A stretch of 64,000 nucleotides of DNA from Mameliella sp. MMSF_3455 (GTDB lineage Bacteria; Pseudomonadota; Alphaproteobacteria; Rhodobacterales; Rhodobacteraceae), in NCBI RefSeq assembly GCF_030733205.1, contig NZ_JASHJL010000022.1, positions 22,219 to 86,218 on the forward strand, given 5' to 3'. Positions 8,894 to 17,589 of this stretch are shown here, piece after piece. Within the stretch, counting starts at the first letter, position 1; every line of letters starts with the position of its first letter. The translations under genes and the position numbers were made by a program. The notes below the pieces were generated by a model that did not search any database, had not been told where the DNA came from, and saw only the letters and a list, made by a program, of their open reading frames with translations.

Positions 8894-9631
8894 TCAGATC
8901 TTGAGCTTCTTGAAAACCGGCTCGGGGATGTTGCGGATGATGGCCATGACCAGCCGCCAGATACCGCGCACATAGATCACGTTGCGCTGCTTTTGCACCG
9001 CCTTCAACACGGCGTGCCCCACCTCGTCGGGTTCGGCCGTCAGCTTTGCGGGCAGGTCCATGCCCTCGGTCATGGCCGTATTGACAAAGCCCGGCAGCAC
9101 GGTGACCACATGCACGCCCGTCTTGGCCAGCCGGTTGCGAAGGCCCGAGAGGAAAGCCGTGAACCCGGCCTTGGCCGAGCCGTAGACATAGTTCGTGGCC
9201 CGCCCGCGGTCGCCTGCGACCGAACTGACGCCGACCAGCGTGCCGCTGCCCCGGGCCTCGAACCGGTTGGCAAGGAGGGCAAGGATGCCAGCGGGACCTT
9301 CGAAGTTGCTGCGCAGCACCAGCGATGCCTTGCCGAGATCCTGTTCGTTTTCCGACTGTTCGCCCATGTAGCCCACGACGCTGACCGCGATCTGCGGCAG
9401 TGCGGGCAGACTGTCGAGGAAGGGCGCAAAGCCGTCGCTGTCCAGCACGTCGAAGTCGTGCAGCGTGACCTCGACCCCATGGCGCAGGGCCAGGTCGGCG
9501 CGCACCTTGTCCAGGCTGCCGGCGTCGCGCGCGGCCAGCTGGATCGGGTGGCCCTGGGCGGCAAAAGCATGGGCGATGGCCTGTCCCATGTCGGAGCGGG
9601 CACCTAGGATCAGGACGGGCAGATCGGTCAC
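8894..9631 (-). CDS. SDR-family reductase, DprE2-like (polyprenylphospho-2-ketoribose reductase candidate)
   Basis: 245 residues of a classical short-chain dehydrogenase. The nucleotide motif is GARSDMGQAIA at residues 10-20, the catalytic block is SSVAGDRG...NYVYGSAKAG with the YxxxK pair, and a basic hydrophobic C-terminus (VMAIIRNIPEPVFKKLKI) may touch the membrane. Its start overlaps the DprE1-like gene by 4 bases. In mycobacteria DprE2 with DprE1 epimerises decaprenylphosphoryl-ribose to the arabinose form. That function here follows from the four-gene cassette; alone it would be called an SDR oxidoreductase. Confidence 0.78.
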   Translation of the reverse strand: MTDLPVLILGARSDMGQAIAHAFAAQGHPIQLAARDAGSLDKVRADLALRHGVEVTLHDFDVLDSDGFAPFLDSLPALPQIAVSVVGYMGEQSENEQDLGKASLVLRSNFEGPAGILALLANRFEARGSGTLVGVSSVAGDRGRATNYVYGSAKAGFTAFLSGLRNRLAKTGVHVVTVLPGFVNTAMTEGMDLPAKLTAEPDEVGHAVLKAVQKQRNVIYVRGIWRLVMAIIRNIPEPVFKKLKI

Positions 9632-10953
9632 AGGGAAAGCCTTTCGGATTGGGCAGAGGCAAAATGCGCCTTGAGACCACGGGTTTCGCGCATCTCCAGG
9701 AACTCTGACACGCGGTCATCGGCCTGACGCAGGGTTGCGGCGCGCATGCGGCTGTCCTTGGCCAGGTAGAACCGCCCGCCGTGGGCGACGGCGATGGCGT
9801 CAAGCCGTTCCAGCAGGTCCAGCGTATGCGATTTCATCGGGAAATCGAGCGCCAAGGTGTACCCCTCCATCGGGAAGGAAAAGGCGCTGTCCTGCGGGCC
9901 AAAGCGCTTCAGCACCGCAAGGAAAGATCCGGCGCCGGCATCGGCGATGGCCTGCAGCAGTTCGGTCAGCCCGTCGCGGGCCGAGGCAAGCGGGATCACG
10001 CATTGGAACTGGGCAAAGCCGCGGCGGCCATAGATGCGGTTCCATTTCAGCACCGAGTCGAGCGGGTAGAAATAGCTGTCCCAGTCGACCAGCGAGGTGC
10101 CCGCTTTCCATGCGCCCATGCGGTAATAGAGTTCATTGAAGGCGCGCACCGTCCAGCGGTTGAGCGCAAAGCCCGGAAAATCCAGTGGCACCGACAACTT
10201 GCCCTTGTGACCAGCGTCCAGCGGGGTCTCGGCCTTCTTGGGGTCCAGTTCTGCCCGTGTCGCATGCTCCCCCAGCATGACCAGCGAACGGCCAAGGTGC
10301 CGCCCCTGCCCCATGCAGTCGATCCAGGCGACCGAATAGGTATCATGGCCATGCGCCTCGAACATGTCCATCGCCGTGGCAAGGTCGGGCGCGGGGTGGA
10401 TCGTCTGGCGGATCCAGGCGGTTTCAACGGGCCGCAGGCGGATGGCTGCGCGCAGGATCACGCCGGTCAGGCCCATGCCACCGATCGTCCACCAAAAGAG
10501 GTCGTCCTCATCCTTGCGGGAGGCGCGGCGCACCTCACCGTTTGGCCCCATGATCTCGATCCAGTCGACGCAGGCGCCGAAACTGCCCTCCACATGGTGG
10601 TTCTTGCCGTGCACATCGGCCGCGATGGCACCGCCCAGGGTGATGAGTTTCGTCCCCGGCGTCACCAATGGGAACCATCCACGCGGCAGGAAGGCGTCGA
10701 TCACGTCGCCCAGAAGAACGCCAGCCTCGGCCACCAGCCGTCCAGTTTCGGCGTCAAATTCCAGCATGTGGTTGAAATGGCGCATGTCCAGCGTCAGCCC
10801 GGCCCCCACCGCGCTGTCACCGTAGGACCGCCCGTTGCCTCGGGCGATGACCGGACTGCTGCCGGTGACAAACGCTTTCACAGCGGCCTCGTCGCGCGGT
10901 GCGCGGACCTCTGTTTCGATCCGTGGAAACCGGCCCCATCCGGATAATTTCAT
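9628..10953 (-). CDS. FAD-dependent oxidoreductase, DprE1-like (polyprenylphosphoryl-ribose 2-oxidase candidate)
   Basis: 441 residues from ATG 10953, which overlaps the GtrA stop by 4 bases (ATGA). The N-terminal FAD-binding (VAO-type) domain contains ARGNGRSYGDSAVGAGLTLD, very like the RGxGRSYGD block of DprE1; the D-arabinono-lactone-oxidase-like C-terminal half follows. DprE1 oxidises the 2-hydroxyl of polyprenylphosphoryl-ribose, DprE2 reduces it from the other face. The immediate neighbours (UbiA, GtrA, SDR) are the same families as the mycobacterial set Rv3806c, Rv3789, Rv3790 and Rv3791. Confidence 0.8.
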   Translation of the reverse strand: MKLSGWGRFPRIETEVRAPRDEAAVKAFVTGSSPVIARGNGRSYGDSAVGAGLTLDMRHFNHMLEFDAETGRLVAEAGVLLGDVIDAFLPRGWFPLVTPGTKLITLGGAIAADVHGKNHHVEGSFGACVDWIEIMGPNGEVRRASRKDEDDLFWWTIGGMGLTGVILRAAIRLRPVETAWIRQTIHPAPDLATAMDMFEAHGHDTYSVAWIDCMGQGRHLGRSLVMLGEHATRAELDPKKAETPLDAGHKGKLSVPLDFPGFALNRWTVRAFNELYYRMGAWKAGTSLVDWDSYFYPLDSVLKWNRIYGRRGFAQFQCVIPLASARDGLTELLQAIADAGAGSFLAVLKRFGPQDSAFSFPMEGYTLALDFPMKSHTLDLLERLDAIAVAHGGRFYLAKDSRMRAATLRQADDRVSEFLEMRETRGLKAHFASAQSERLSL

Positions 10954-11384
10954 GACATCGCTCCCAGCCGCGCGTCGGTAAAGACAAAGCGCCGGTCGAG
11001 ATTGTACTTGATGACATACCCGATGGTGAGGCCGAGGACTGCGCCCAATTCGCGCATCACATCGGTTTTCCAGAATATCCAGAAGGCGGTTTCCGTCCCC
11101 CAGAAGACAGCCGTCGTCACGATCCCCATGAGAGTATATAGCGTGAACTGGCGCCCGTGCGCGCGCAGGCCGGTGGCGTCGTCGTAGAAGATCCAATGCT
11201 TGTCGAGCAGGTATTTGACCACCAGCCCCACCAGCGTCCCCGCCCCGACCGCAAGGGCAAAGGCGACGCCTCCGTCCCCCGCCAGCAGGACAAGCCGCTG
11301 GGTGACCAGATTGGCAAGCGTCGCAAGAACGGCAAAACCCGCGTAGCGCAGCAATAGCGTTCGGCGCGTCATCTCACAGCGCAC
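10950..11384 (-). CDS. GtrA-family membrane protein (candidate polyprenyl-sugar flippase)
   Basis: 144 residues with four hydrophobic segments (around residues 13-30, 38-57, 78-100 and 110-128), the GtrA architecture. GtrA proteins are proposed to move or help present polyprenyl-phosphate-linked sugars across the inner membrane; the mycobacterial homologue Rv3789 lies next to dprE1. The gene overlaps both neighbours, by 11 bases with the HAD-UbiA gene and by 4 with the DprE1-like gene, so all four are one translational unit. Confidence 0.8.
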   Translation of the reverse strand: MRCEMTRRTLLLRYAGFAVLATLANLVTQRLVLLAGDGGVAFALAVGAGTLVGLVVKYLLDKHWIFYDDATGLRAHGRQFTLYTLMGIVTTAVFWGTETAFWIFWKTDVMRELGAVLGLTIGYVIKYNLDRRFVFTDARLGAMS

Positions 11385-12873
11385 CGATCAAAGCGAACCC
11401 GAAACACAGCATCACGCAAAGCTGGCTGACGCGGTCCCTTGCGGCAAAGACCAGCGGGTCATCGTGCATCTGGCCTCGATGGGCAATCATGATGGTCCGT
11501 GTGATCCAGTACAGCAGCACGGCCCCGATCCCCCAAAGCATGTAGGGCGCGTTGTAGAGATCGCTGACATCCGGCGAGTCGACATATAGCACAAGCACCA
11601 GAACCGAGACATAGCCCGCCGCGATGGCGATCATGGTGATGATCGGCAGGTCCCCGACGTTGTAGCCCCGCCCGCGCGCATGCAACGTACCGCGCCGGGC
11701 ACTGTCGACCAGTTCCGCCTGTCTTTTCACCGCGGCAAGAGCCAGGAAAAAGAAGATCGCAAAGGCCAGCAACCAGACCGAAAGCGAAATACCCGTTGCC
11801 ACGGCCCCCGCCACGATGCGCATGCTGTAGAGCCCCGCAAGGGTGCATATGTCGATCACCATCTTGCGCTTGAGGTTCAGCGAATAGGCCGTTGTCAGCA
11901 CGAAATAGCCGCAGACCACCGCCAGGAAGACCGGGCTCACTGCCAGTGAGACCGCCGCGCCGGCAAGGAAAAGCGCAGGGGCCATGATCATCCCGTGCGG
12001 CAAGGGCACCGCGCCCGACGCGAAGGGGCGCCGCTTCTTGCGCGGGTGGGCGCGGTCGGCGTTCAGGTCGGTCATGTCGTTGACGACATAGACGCTGGAG
12101 GCCACCAGACTGTAGGCGACAAAGGCGGAAATCGCCATGAACACCGTCGCCGGATCGAACTGGTGTCCTGTCAGCATCGGCAGGAAGACCAGGATGTTCT
12201 TCAGCCACTGATGCGGGCGCAGAGTCTTGACGTAGGGCCGCAGCGTCCCCGGCTTGGTTGTCAGGTGCTCGACCTCGGGGGCGATGGCCTCTGCCTCGGA
12301 CTGCAGCCGTTTCGAGGCGTTGACAGTCACCGCGCGGGCTGCCTGTTCCCAGACCGGCAGGTCGGAGGAACTGTCGCCCATGTAGACGTATTGCGCTTTG
12401 CCGAAACGATCCGCGAGAAAGGCCGCCTTCGCCTTACCCTTGAGGTTGCGCATCCCGTCAGAGCCATGCACCTCGTCGAAGACGCCCAGGTGTTCGGCAA
12501 TCGCATCGGCCAGGCTCTGGTCCGCGGCCGTCACAAGCGCGGTGCGCCCGCCCTTTTCACGCCAGGCCTGGATATAAGCCAGCACGTCGCTGTCGAAAGG
12601 CAGGGTCGCCGGTTCCAGCCGGGCGGTTTCGGCAAGCCGCTGTTTCAGCGCCGCACGCCCCCGGGTCAGGGCCCGCATGGCGGTCAGGGCCACTGTCCAG
12701 TCGCGGCCGAACGCGGTCCAGAAGCTCTCGTACAGCATGTCGCTACGCAGCAGCGTCCCGTCGAGATCAACGACCAGCGTCAGCCCGGACCGATCGCGCA
12801 GCGGATCCTCTGCTGCCCCGCCCGACTGCCTTTCCGGGCCGCATGCTGGCTCTGCGTACATTATCCTGTCCAT
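11374..12873 (-). CDS. HAD phosphatase-UbiA prenyltransferase fusion (polyprenyl-phosphate phosphoribosyltransferase candidate)
   Basis: 499 residues in two parts. Residues about 30-220 are a HAD hydrolase with the nucleophile motif VVDLDGTLLRSD, a SAADQ-like second motif region and GDSSSDLPVWE as the acidic third motif. Residues about 225-499 are a UbiA-type polytopic enzyme with the diagnostic NDMTDLNADRAHPRKKRRP loop. In mycobacteria UbiA (Rv3806c) attaches phosphoribose to decaprenyl phosphate and a separate phosphatase removes the 5-phosphate. A fused HAD domain could do the second step. This is the first gene of the leftward operon. Start could also be the ATG 12 bases further in. Confidence 0.83.
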   Translation of the reverse strand: MDRIMYAEPACGPERQSGGAAEDPLRDRSGLTLVVDLDGTLLRSDMLYESFWTAFGRDWTVALTAMRALTRGRAALKQRLAETARLEPATLPFDSDVLAYIQAWREKGGRTALVTAADQSLADAIAEHLGVFDEVHGSDGMRNLKGKAKAAFLADRFGKAQYVYMGDSSSDLPVWEQAARAVTVNASKRLQSEAEAIAPEVEHLTTKPGTLRPYVKTLRPHQWLKNILVFLPMLTGHQFDPATVFMAISAFVAYSLVASSVYVVNDMTDLNADRAHPRKKRRPFASGAVPLPHGMIMAPALFLAGAAVSLAVSPVFLAVVCGYFVLTTAYSLNLKRKMVIDICTLAGLYSMRIVAGAVATGISLSVWLLAFAIFFFLALAAVKRQAELVDSARRGTLHARGRGYNVGDLPIITMIAIAAGYVSVLVLVLYVDSPDVSDLYNAPYMLWGIGAVLLYWITRTIMIAHRGQMHDDPLVFAARDRVSQLCVMLCFGFALIGAL

Positions 12874-13131
12874 TCAGGTGTTTGGATCAGCCGATACCCT
12901 AGGCGCGCCGGCCTGTCACGTCGAGCGCAGAAAACCAGCGGCGTGGAATGTGTCCGGCGGGCCACAGGCCCGGCTCCGCCCGACCTCCGGTGCGGATCCA
13001 CACCCTTGCCGGGCGAGCGATCTTGACCCTGCGGCACCCCTGCCACGGGCGGCGTTTATCTTGACGCCCCAACCACCTAACCGCCAAACTCCGGCCGAAA
13101 GCAGACAGCCAGAACGTGGGAGGAGAGCGGC
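12874..13131. promoter_or_regulatory. Divergent intergenic region between the UbiA cassette and the Rieske/GS pair
   Basis: This 258-base gap must hold the promoters of two divergent operons. A strong ribosome site (GGGAGGAGAG) precedes the Rieske start. No clear promoter boxes, inverted repeats or hairpins were recognised in the rest. Confidence 0.35.
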
Positions 13132-14448
13132 ATGATCAGTCAGGAGCTCAATGATCGATTGACGAGGGTGGGGCGGGATCAGCCCGCGGGCCAAGTCCTG
13201 CGCCGCTACTGGCAGCCTGCCGCCCTGAGCGATGAGCTGAAAGGCCCCCGCCCCGTCGTGCCGGTCACCCTGCTGGGCGAAAAGCTGGTGCTGTTTCGGG
13301 ATAACGCGGGGGAACTGGGCCTGATCGGGCGGCATTGCCCGCACCGCGGCGCCGACCTGTGTTACGGTCGGCGCGAGGACAACGGGTTGCGTTGCCCTTT
13401 CCACGGATGGCATTTCGACCGGACCGGGCAATGCGTCGAACAACCCGGAGAGCCCGAGGGCTCGAAAATGCATGAACAGATCCGCACACCGGCGTATCCG
13501 CTGGTGGAACGCAACGGCATCGTCTTTGCCTACATGGGCCCCGGCGACCCTCCGCCGCTGCCGAACTTTGACTGTTTCCGCGCGCCCGACACCCATGTCT
13601 TTGCCTTCAAGGGACTGTGGGAGTGCAACTGGCTGCAGGCGTTGGAAGTCGGCATCGACCCGGCCCACGCGTCCTTTCTCCACCGCTTCCTGGAAGACGA
13701 GGACCCAAAGGACAGCTACGGCAAGCAGTTCCGCGACAGCGCGGCGGATACCAACATCCCCATGACCAAGCTGTTGCGCGACTATCCGCGCCCCGAGATC
13801 CGAGTCGAGGAAACGGAGTTTGGCCTGAAACTGACCGCACTGCGGCACATGGAAAACGGGCTGACCCATGTGCGCGTGACCAACCAGATCTTCCCCGAGG
13901 CGATCTGCATCCCGATGAGCCGCGAGATGACGATCACCCAATGGCATGTGCCCATCGACGACGAAAACTGCTATTGGTACTCGATGTTCACCAGCTTCGA
14001 CAAACCGGTGAACAAGGAGCTGATGCGCGAACAACGGCTGAAGGAACACCGCCTGCCGGACTACGCGCCGCGGAAGAACAAGCGCAACGACTACGGCTAT
14101 GACCCCGAGGAACAGGCGCGCGAGACCTATACCGGCATGGGGCTGGACATCAACGTGCATGACCAGTGGGCGGTCGAGAGCATGGGGCCGATCCAGGACC
14201 GCACCGACGAACACCTGGGCAAGACCGACGTGGGCATCGTCCGCTATCGCCGGATGCTGCGCGCCGCGATGGACGCGCTGGAGAAAGGCGAGGAAAGCGC
14301 GCTGCCGATGCGGGGCGCCGTTGATCCCGCCACGATCCGGGGACCGCTGTCCAACGATGCGATTGCCGACAGCGCCGATTGGGACGCGGCCAGCCTGCGC
14401 GCCGATGCCGAACGGCGCGACGCCTGTCCCTGGGACGCGGGGCTCTGA
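13132..14448 (+). CDS. Rieske non-heme iron oxygenase, large subunit (phthalate-dioxygenase type)
   Basis: 438 residues. The Rieske cluster ligands are in RHCPHRGADL and CPFHGWHF (C-x-H...C-x2-H, residues about 65-90). The mononuclear iron site is GIDPAHASFLHRF (D-x2-H-x4-H), near residues 182-194, followed by the long C-terminal catalytic domain. It resembles oxygenases of the phthalate 4,5-dioxygenase/ring-demethylating group. No reductase gene is adjacent. Its TGA overlaps the ATG of a glutamine-synthetase-like ligase, so the two products are co-made. This recalls aniline dioxygenase systems in which a GS-like enzyme first gamma-glutamylates the amine; that link is a hypothesis. Confidence 0.85.
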   Translation: MISQELNDRLTRVGRDQPAGQVLRRYWQPAALSDELKGPRPVVPVTLLGEKLVLFRDNAGELGLIGRHCPHRGADLCYGRREDNGLRCPFHGWHFDRTGQCVEQPGEPEGSKMHEQIRTPAYPLVERNGIVFAYMGPGDPPPLPNFDCFRAPDTHVFAFKGLWECNWLQALEVGIDPAHASFLHRFLEDEDPKDSYGKQFRDSAADTNIPMTKLLRDYPRPEIRVEETEFGLKLTALRHMENGLTHVRVTNQIFPEAICIPMSREMTITQWHVPIDDENCYWYSMFTSFDKPVNKELMREQRLKEHRLPDYAPRKNKRNDYGYDPEEQARETYTGMGLDINVHDQWAVESMGPIQDRTDEHLGKTDVGIVRYRRMLRAAMDALEKGEESALPMRGAVDPATIRGPLSNDAIADSADWDAASLRADAERRDACPWDAGL

Positions 14449-15878
14449 TGCGGGACCACCTGGCGCAGGGCCGGCTGTGCCGCGACGGGCTGTTGCAGCC
14501 CGAGGCCGCCGCAGAGTTGATGGCGCGGGTCGATGCCGAGGGGATCGAGACCCTGCGCATGCTCTTTGCCGATGCCCATGGTATCCTGCGCGGCAAGACG
14601 GTCACGCGGCGCGGGCTGGAAGGGGCGCTGAAATCCGGTCTGCGGGTGCCCTCTACGCTCCTGCTCAAGGACCTGTCGCACCGGACGGTCTTTCCGATCT
14701 GGTCCGAGACAGGCGACACGCCGATGTCAGGCGCCAGCGACCTGTTGCTGGTTCCCCGGGTCGAAACCTTCTGCCCCCTGCCCCATGCGCCGCATTCGGC
14801 GATGATCCTCTGCCGGGTGCTGCGCACCGACGGTCGCACGCTTCCCTTCGTTCCCCAGACGCTTCTGCAAGGGGCCATCGACCGGCTGGCGACGCGCGGC
14901 ATGAAGGCCGTCATGGGCCTCGAGGTCGAGTTCCAGGTGTTCGAGCCGGTGGAACCCGCGCTGGACCATGCCGACGCCACCATGCCGCCACGCCCGCCGT
15001 TGACGCGCGGCGTGAACCAGGGCTGGCAATATCTCACCGAGACCCGCTACGATGCCGCCGAGCCGCTCCTCGACCTTCTCCGGCGTAGCGCCGAGGCGAT
15101 GGGCCTGCCTGTGCTCTCTGTCGAGGTCGAAATGGGGCCAAGCCAGTTCGAGTTCACCTTTGCCGCCGATGACCCGCTGACGATTGCCGACCGCGCGGTG
15201 CTGTTTCGCACGATGGTCAAAGAGGTCTGCGCACGCGAAGGCTACCTTGCCTCTTTCATGGCCAAGCCACGGTTGGAAAACGCCGCCGCCAATGGCTGGC
15301 ACATCCACCAGAGCGTGACAGACATGGACGGACGCAACCTGCTGATCCCCGAGGTGGACGGCGCGCTGACGAACGTCGCTTTCGGCTGGATCGGCGGTCT
15401 TCTGGCCCATGCGCGCGCCTCCTGCATCGCGACGACGCCCACGGTGAACGGGTACAAGCGCTATGCGCCCTACCAGCTTGCGCCGAACCGGATCGGCTGG
15501 GGCGCTGACAACCGGGGCGCCATGCTGCGCGCTCTGATGGCGCCCGGGGACGCGGCCAGCCGGGTCGAGAACCGTGTGGCCGACAGTGCCGCAAACCCCT
15601 ATTTCGCGCTGGCCTTCCAGATCCTGTCAGGGGTCGACGGGATCGAGGCCGGACACCGTGCCCCAGCCGCGCTTGAGAACCCCTACGACAACAGGGCAGA
15701 ACATTTGCCCACCACCCTCGGCGAGGCGATTGCCGCCTTCGAAGGGTCACGGATGTACCGAGAGGCACTGGGCGAAGAAACGGTTGCCTACCTGGCTCGT
15801 CTCAAGCGGGCCGAGTGGGAGCGTTACCTGTCGACGATTTCGGAATGGGAGCAGGCGGAGTATTTCACGGCGTTCTGA
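14448..15878 (+). CDS. Glutamine synthetase-family gamma-glutamyl ligase (substrate unknown)
   Basis: 476 residues starting at the ATG in the TGATG overlap with the Rieske gene. GS core motifs are present: GLEVEFQVFEP (metal-binding Glu), VEVEMGPSQFEFTF, NGWHIHQS (His/Asn active-site block), NGYKRYAPYQLAPNRIGWG, and SRVENRVADSAANPY for ATP/glutamate binding. The NRIGWGADNRGAMLR block differs from ammonia-assimilating GlnA and fits gamma-glutamyl-amine ligases such as PuuA or gamma-glutamylanilide synthase. Coupling to a Rieske oxygenase suggests it activates an amine for oxidation. It is clearly separate from gmaS at the other end of the window. Confidence 0.82.
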   Translation: MRDHLAQGRLCRDGLLQPEAAAELMARVDAEGIETLRMLFADAHGILRGKTVTRRGLEGALKSGLRVPSTLLLKDLSHRTVFPIWSETGDTPMSGASDLLLVPRVETFCPLPHAPHSAMILCRVLRTDGRTLPFVPQTLLQGAIDRLATRGMKAVMGLEVEFQVFEPVEPALDHADATMPPRPPLTRGVNQGWQYLTETRYDAAEPLLDLLRRSAEAMGLPVLSVEVEMGPSQFEFTFAADDPLTIADRAVLFRTMVKEVCAREGYLASFMAKPRLENAAANGWHIHQSVTDMDGRNLLIPEVDGALTNVAFGWIGGLLAHARASCIATTPTVNGYKRYAPYQLAPNRIGWGADNRGAMLRALMAPGDAASRVENRVADSAANPYFALAFQILSGVDGIEAGHRAPAALENPYDNRAEHLPTTLGEAIAAFEGSRMYREALGEETVAYLARLKRAEWERYLSTISEWEQAEYFTAF

Positions 15879-15879
15879 C

Positions 15880-16848
15880 TCATATTCCCAGTTCGGCGGC
15901 CAGGGCCTCCGGCGTCATCGCCCCCACCGCCGCACCGCCACGCGCGAGTCGGGCAGCAATCGAAGTTATGGCCGCGTTCAGGGGCGCATGGCCACCGTTG
16001 CGCCGGGCAATCAATGCCACCTCGCCGTTGAGGTAGTCCGTCTCGACCGCGCCCGCCCCCCGCAGAAAGCTCTGGGTGGTGGAGTTGCCCGCGCGGTCCA
16101 AGCCCTCGATCGGCGCAATTTCAAGCAGTGTGCCGCGACGCGGGTCGCCCTCGCCCATGTCCTGCCAGGACAGGCCCGCGGCCCGGAACACGGTTTCGGC
16201 CTCCTGACGCAGGGCGGACGTGATCTCGGGCGCCTTCACGCCCCGCCCCAAGACCGCCTCGACGATGTTGCCCAGGTTGACGATCAGCTTGCCGTACTTG
16301 TTTTCCATGACGGTCGCCGTGGCGAACGACCGGATGCCCGCCCCCGTCAGTGCATCGGCCAACGTCTTGTCCGCCGCATCGCAGCCACCCGGATAGCGGC
16401 CGATGTCGAAGACGCCGTAGTTGGGGCGTCCGAAACAGATCGCCTCATCCGCCGCGATGTACTCGGCGGGCAGCATCACGTTGATTCCATGCACGTTGTC
16501 GAAGAACCGCAAGGCCAGATCCTCGTTCGCGACACCGTTCTGCATGCAGAAGACCGGCTGCAAGACATACCCGGCGGCGCGCAGGTCGCCCAGCGCCGCA
16601 GCGCTGTCCTGGCTCTTTGTCGCCAGCAGGATCACGTCGTCGTCGCGCGGGGTCAGCTCTGTCGCCTGTTCGACCAGCTTTAGCGGCACCCGCTTTTCGC
16701 CCTTGTGACCACGCAGCAACAGCCCCTTTTCCCGCATCGCTGCCAGCCGCCGCCCGCGCGCAATGCCGATCACCTCGTGCCCGGTGAGGGCAAGCGCCGC
16801 CCCGATGACACCGCCGACCGCACCGACACCGAAAATCACGATCCGCAT
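15880..16848 (-). CDS. Ketopantoate reductase-family (PanE/ApbA-like) protein
   Basis: 322 residues from ATG 16848. The N-terminus MRIVIFGVGAVGGVIGAALA is the NADPH-binding Rossmann loop of 2-dehydropantoate 2-reductases; the FCMQNGVANED segment corresponds to the family's conserved QNG motif, and VMENKYGKLIVNLGN carries the conserved Lys-Asn block. The gene converges on the GS-like gene with 1 base between them. Many PanE-like paralogues in catabolic regions act on other 2-keto or 2-hydroxy acids, so pantothenate synthesis is not assured. Confidence 0.8.
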   Translation of the reverse strand: MRIVIFGVGAVGGVIGAALALTGHEVIGIARGRRLAAMREKGLLLRGHKGEKRVPLKLVEQATELTPRDDDVILLATKSQDSAAALGDLRAAGYVLQPVFCMQNGVANEDLALRFFDNVHGINVMLPAEYIAADEAICFGRPNYGVFDIGRYPGGCDAADKTLADALTGAGIRSFATATVMENKYGKLIVNLGNIVEAVLGRGVKAPEITSALRQEAETVFRAAGLSWQDMGEGDPRRGTLLEIAPIEGLDRAGNSTTQSFLRGAGAVETDYLNGEVALIARRNGGHAPLNAAITSIAARLARGGAAVGAMTPEALAAELGI

Positions 16849-16938
16849 GATCACCCTCCTGCCTGCCCTTGCGGGGCGGACCATGCGGGTCCGGTCACAA
16901 GGGTGCAAGTGCTCTCACCTCGCGCGGCGGGAAGATCG

Positions 16939-17346
16939 TCAACGCCTGTGATAGCTCAGCGCCCCGGCAATGCAGATCCGCAGGGCCGATACGGGCAACG
17001 GCTCGGCCAGGGGCAGGTGCAGGGCGCGGTTGCCTTCGGCAGTCAGTTCTGGAAAGTGGTCTCGCCAAGTCGTGACCAGCGAAGTCTGGCAGTGCACCAG
17101 CAACTGCAAAACCTCCGGCACCTTCGGTTTCCAGGCAAGGCGCAGGGTCGTGCACGCACCGGTCGCCGCCGTCAGGAAGGCCGGCTCGCCCCATTTGAGG
17201 GTCTCGGTCAAGGGTCCCACAGAGAGGTTTTCGGCCTCGTCAAGGATCACCATGCGCAGCTGCATAAAGTGCGCCCGTGCCGCCGGCGGATACCCGACGA
17301 CAACATCGGCAACCTCGACGGGCGGGGGCGCCATCATGGCAGCCAT
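16939..17346 (-). CDS. DUF1801 domain protein
   Basis: 135 residues. The segment YPPAARAHFMQLRMVILDEAEN, then TLKWGEPAFLT, is the typical DUF1801 (YdhG-like, SCP2-fold-like) core. The family occurs widely in bacteria as small cytoplasmic proteins without an established biochemical role. Start may be at any of the Met residues 1, 4 or 5. It stands alone, 90 bases from the PanE-like gene start. Confidence 0.68.
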   Translation of the reverse strand: MAAMMAPPPVEVADVVVGYPPAARAHFMQLRMVILDEAENLSVGPLTETLKWGEPAFLTAATGACTTLRLAWKPKVPEVLQLLVHCQTSLVTTWRDHFPELTAEGNRALHLPLAEPLPVSALRICIAGALSYHRR

Positions 17347-17589
17347 GCTGCGCGCCTTGCCCCGTGCCGCCCTGTCACCATCCGCATCTTCCGATCATCC
17401 GCGCCACGTCGTGACCACCCGCAAAATCCGTCGCCGCGATCCTGCCAGACCCGGCCCCGCTGCACCAGTCCGCGCGTCGCCATACGGGCGCGGGCGGCGG
17501 TCAACCGCAATACCTGTATCCGCGCGCCCCGAGGATGGCCCGGCAGGTGGAATCGGCATAACCTCGGCTCGATGATCGGAGGCTGTTCC

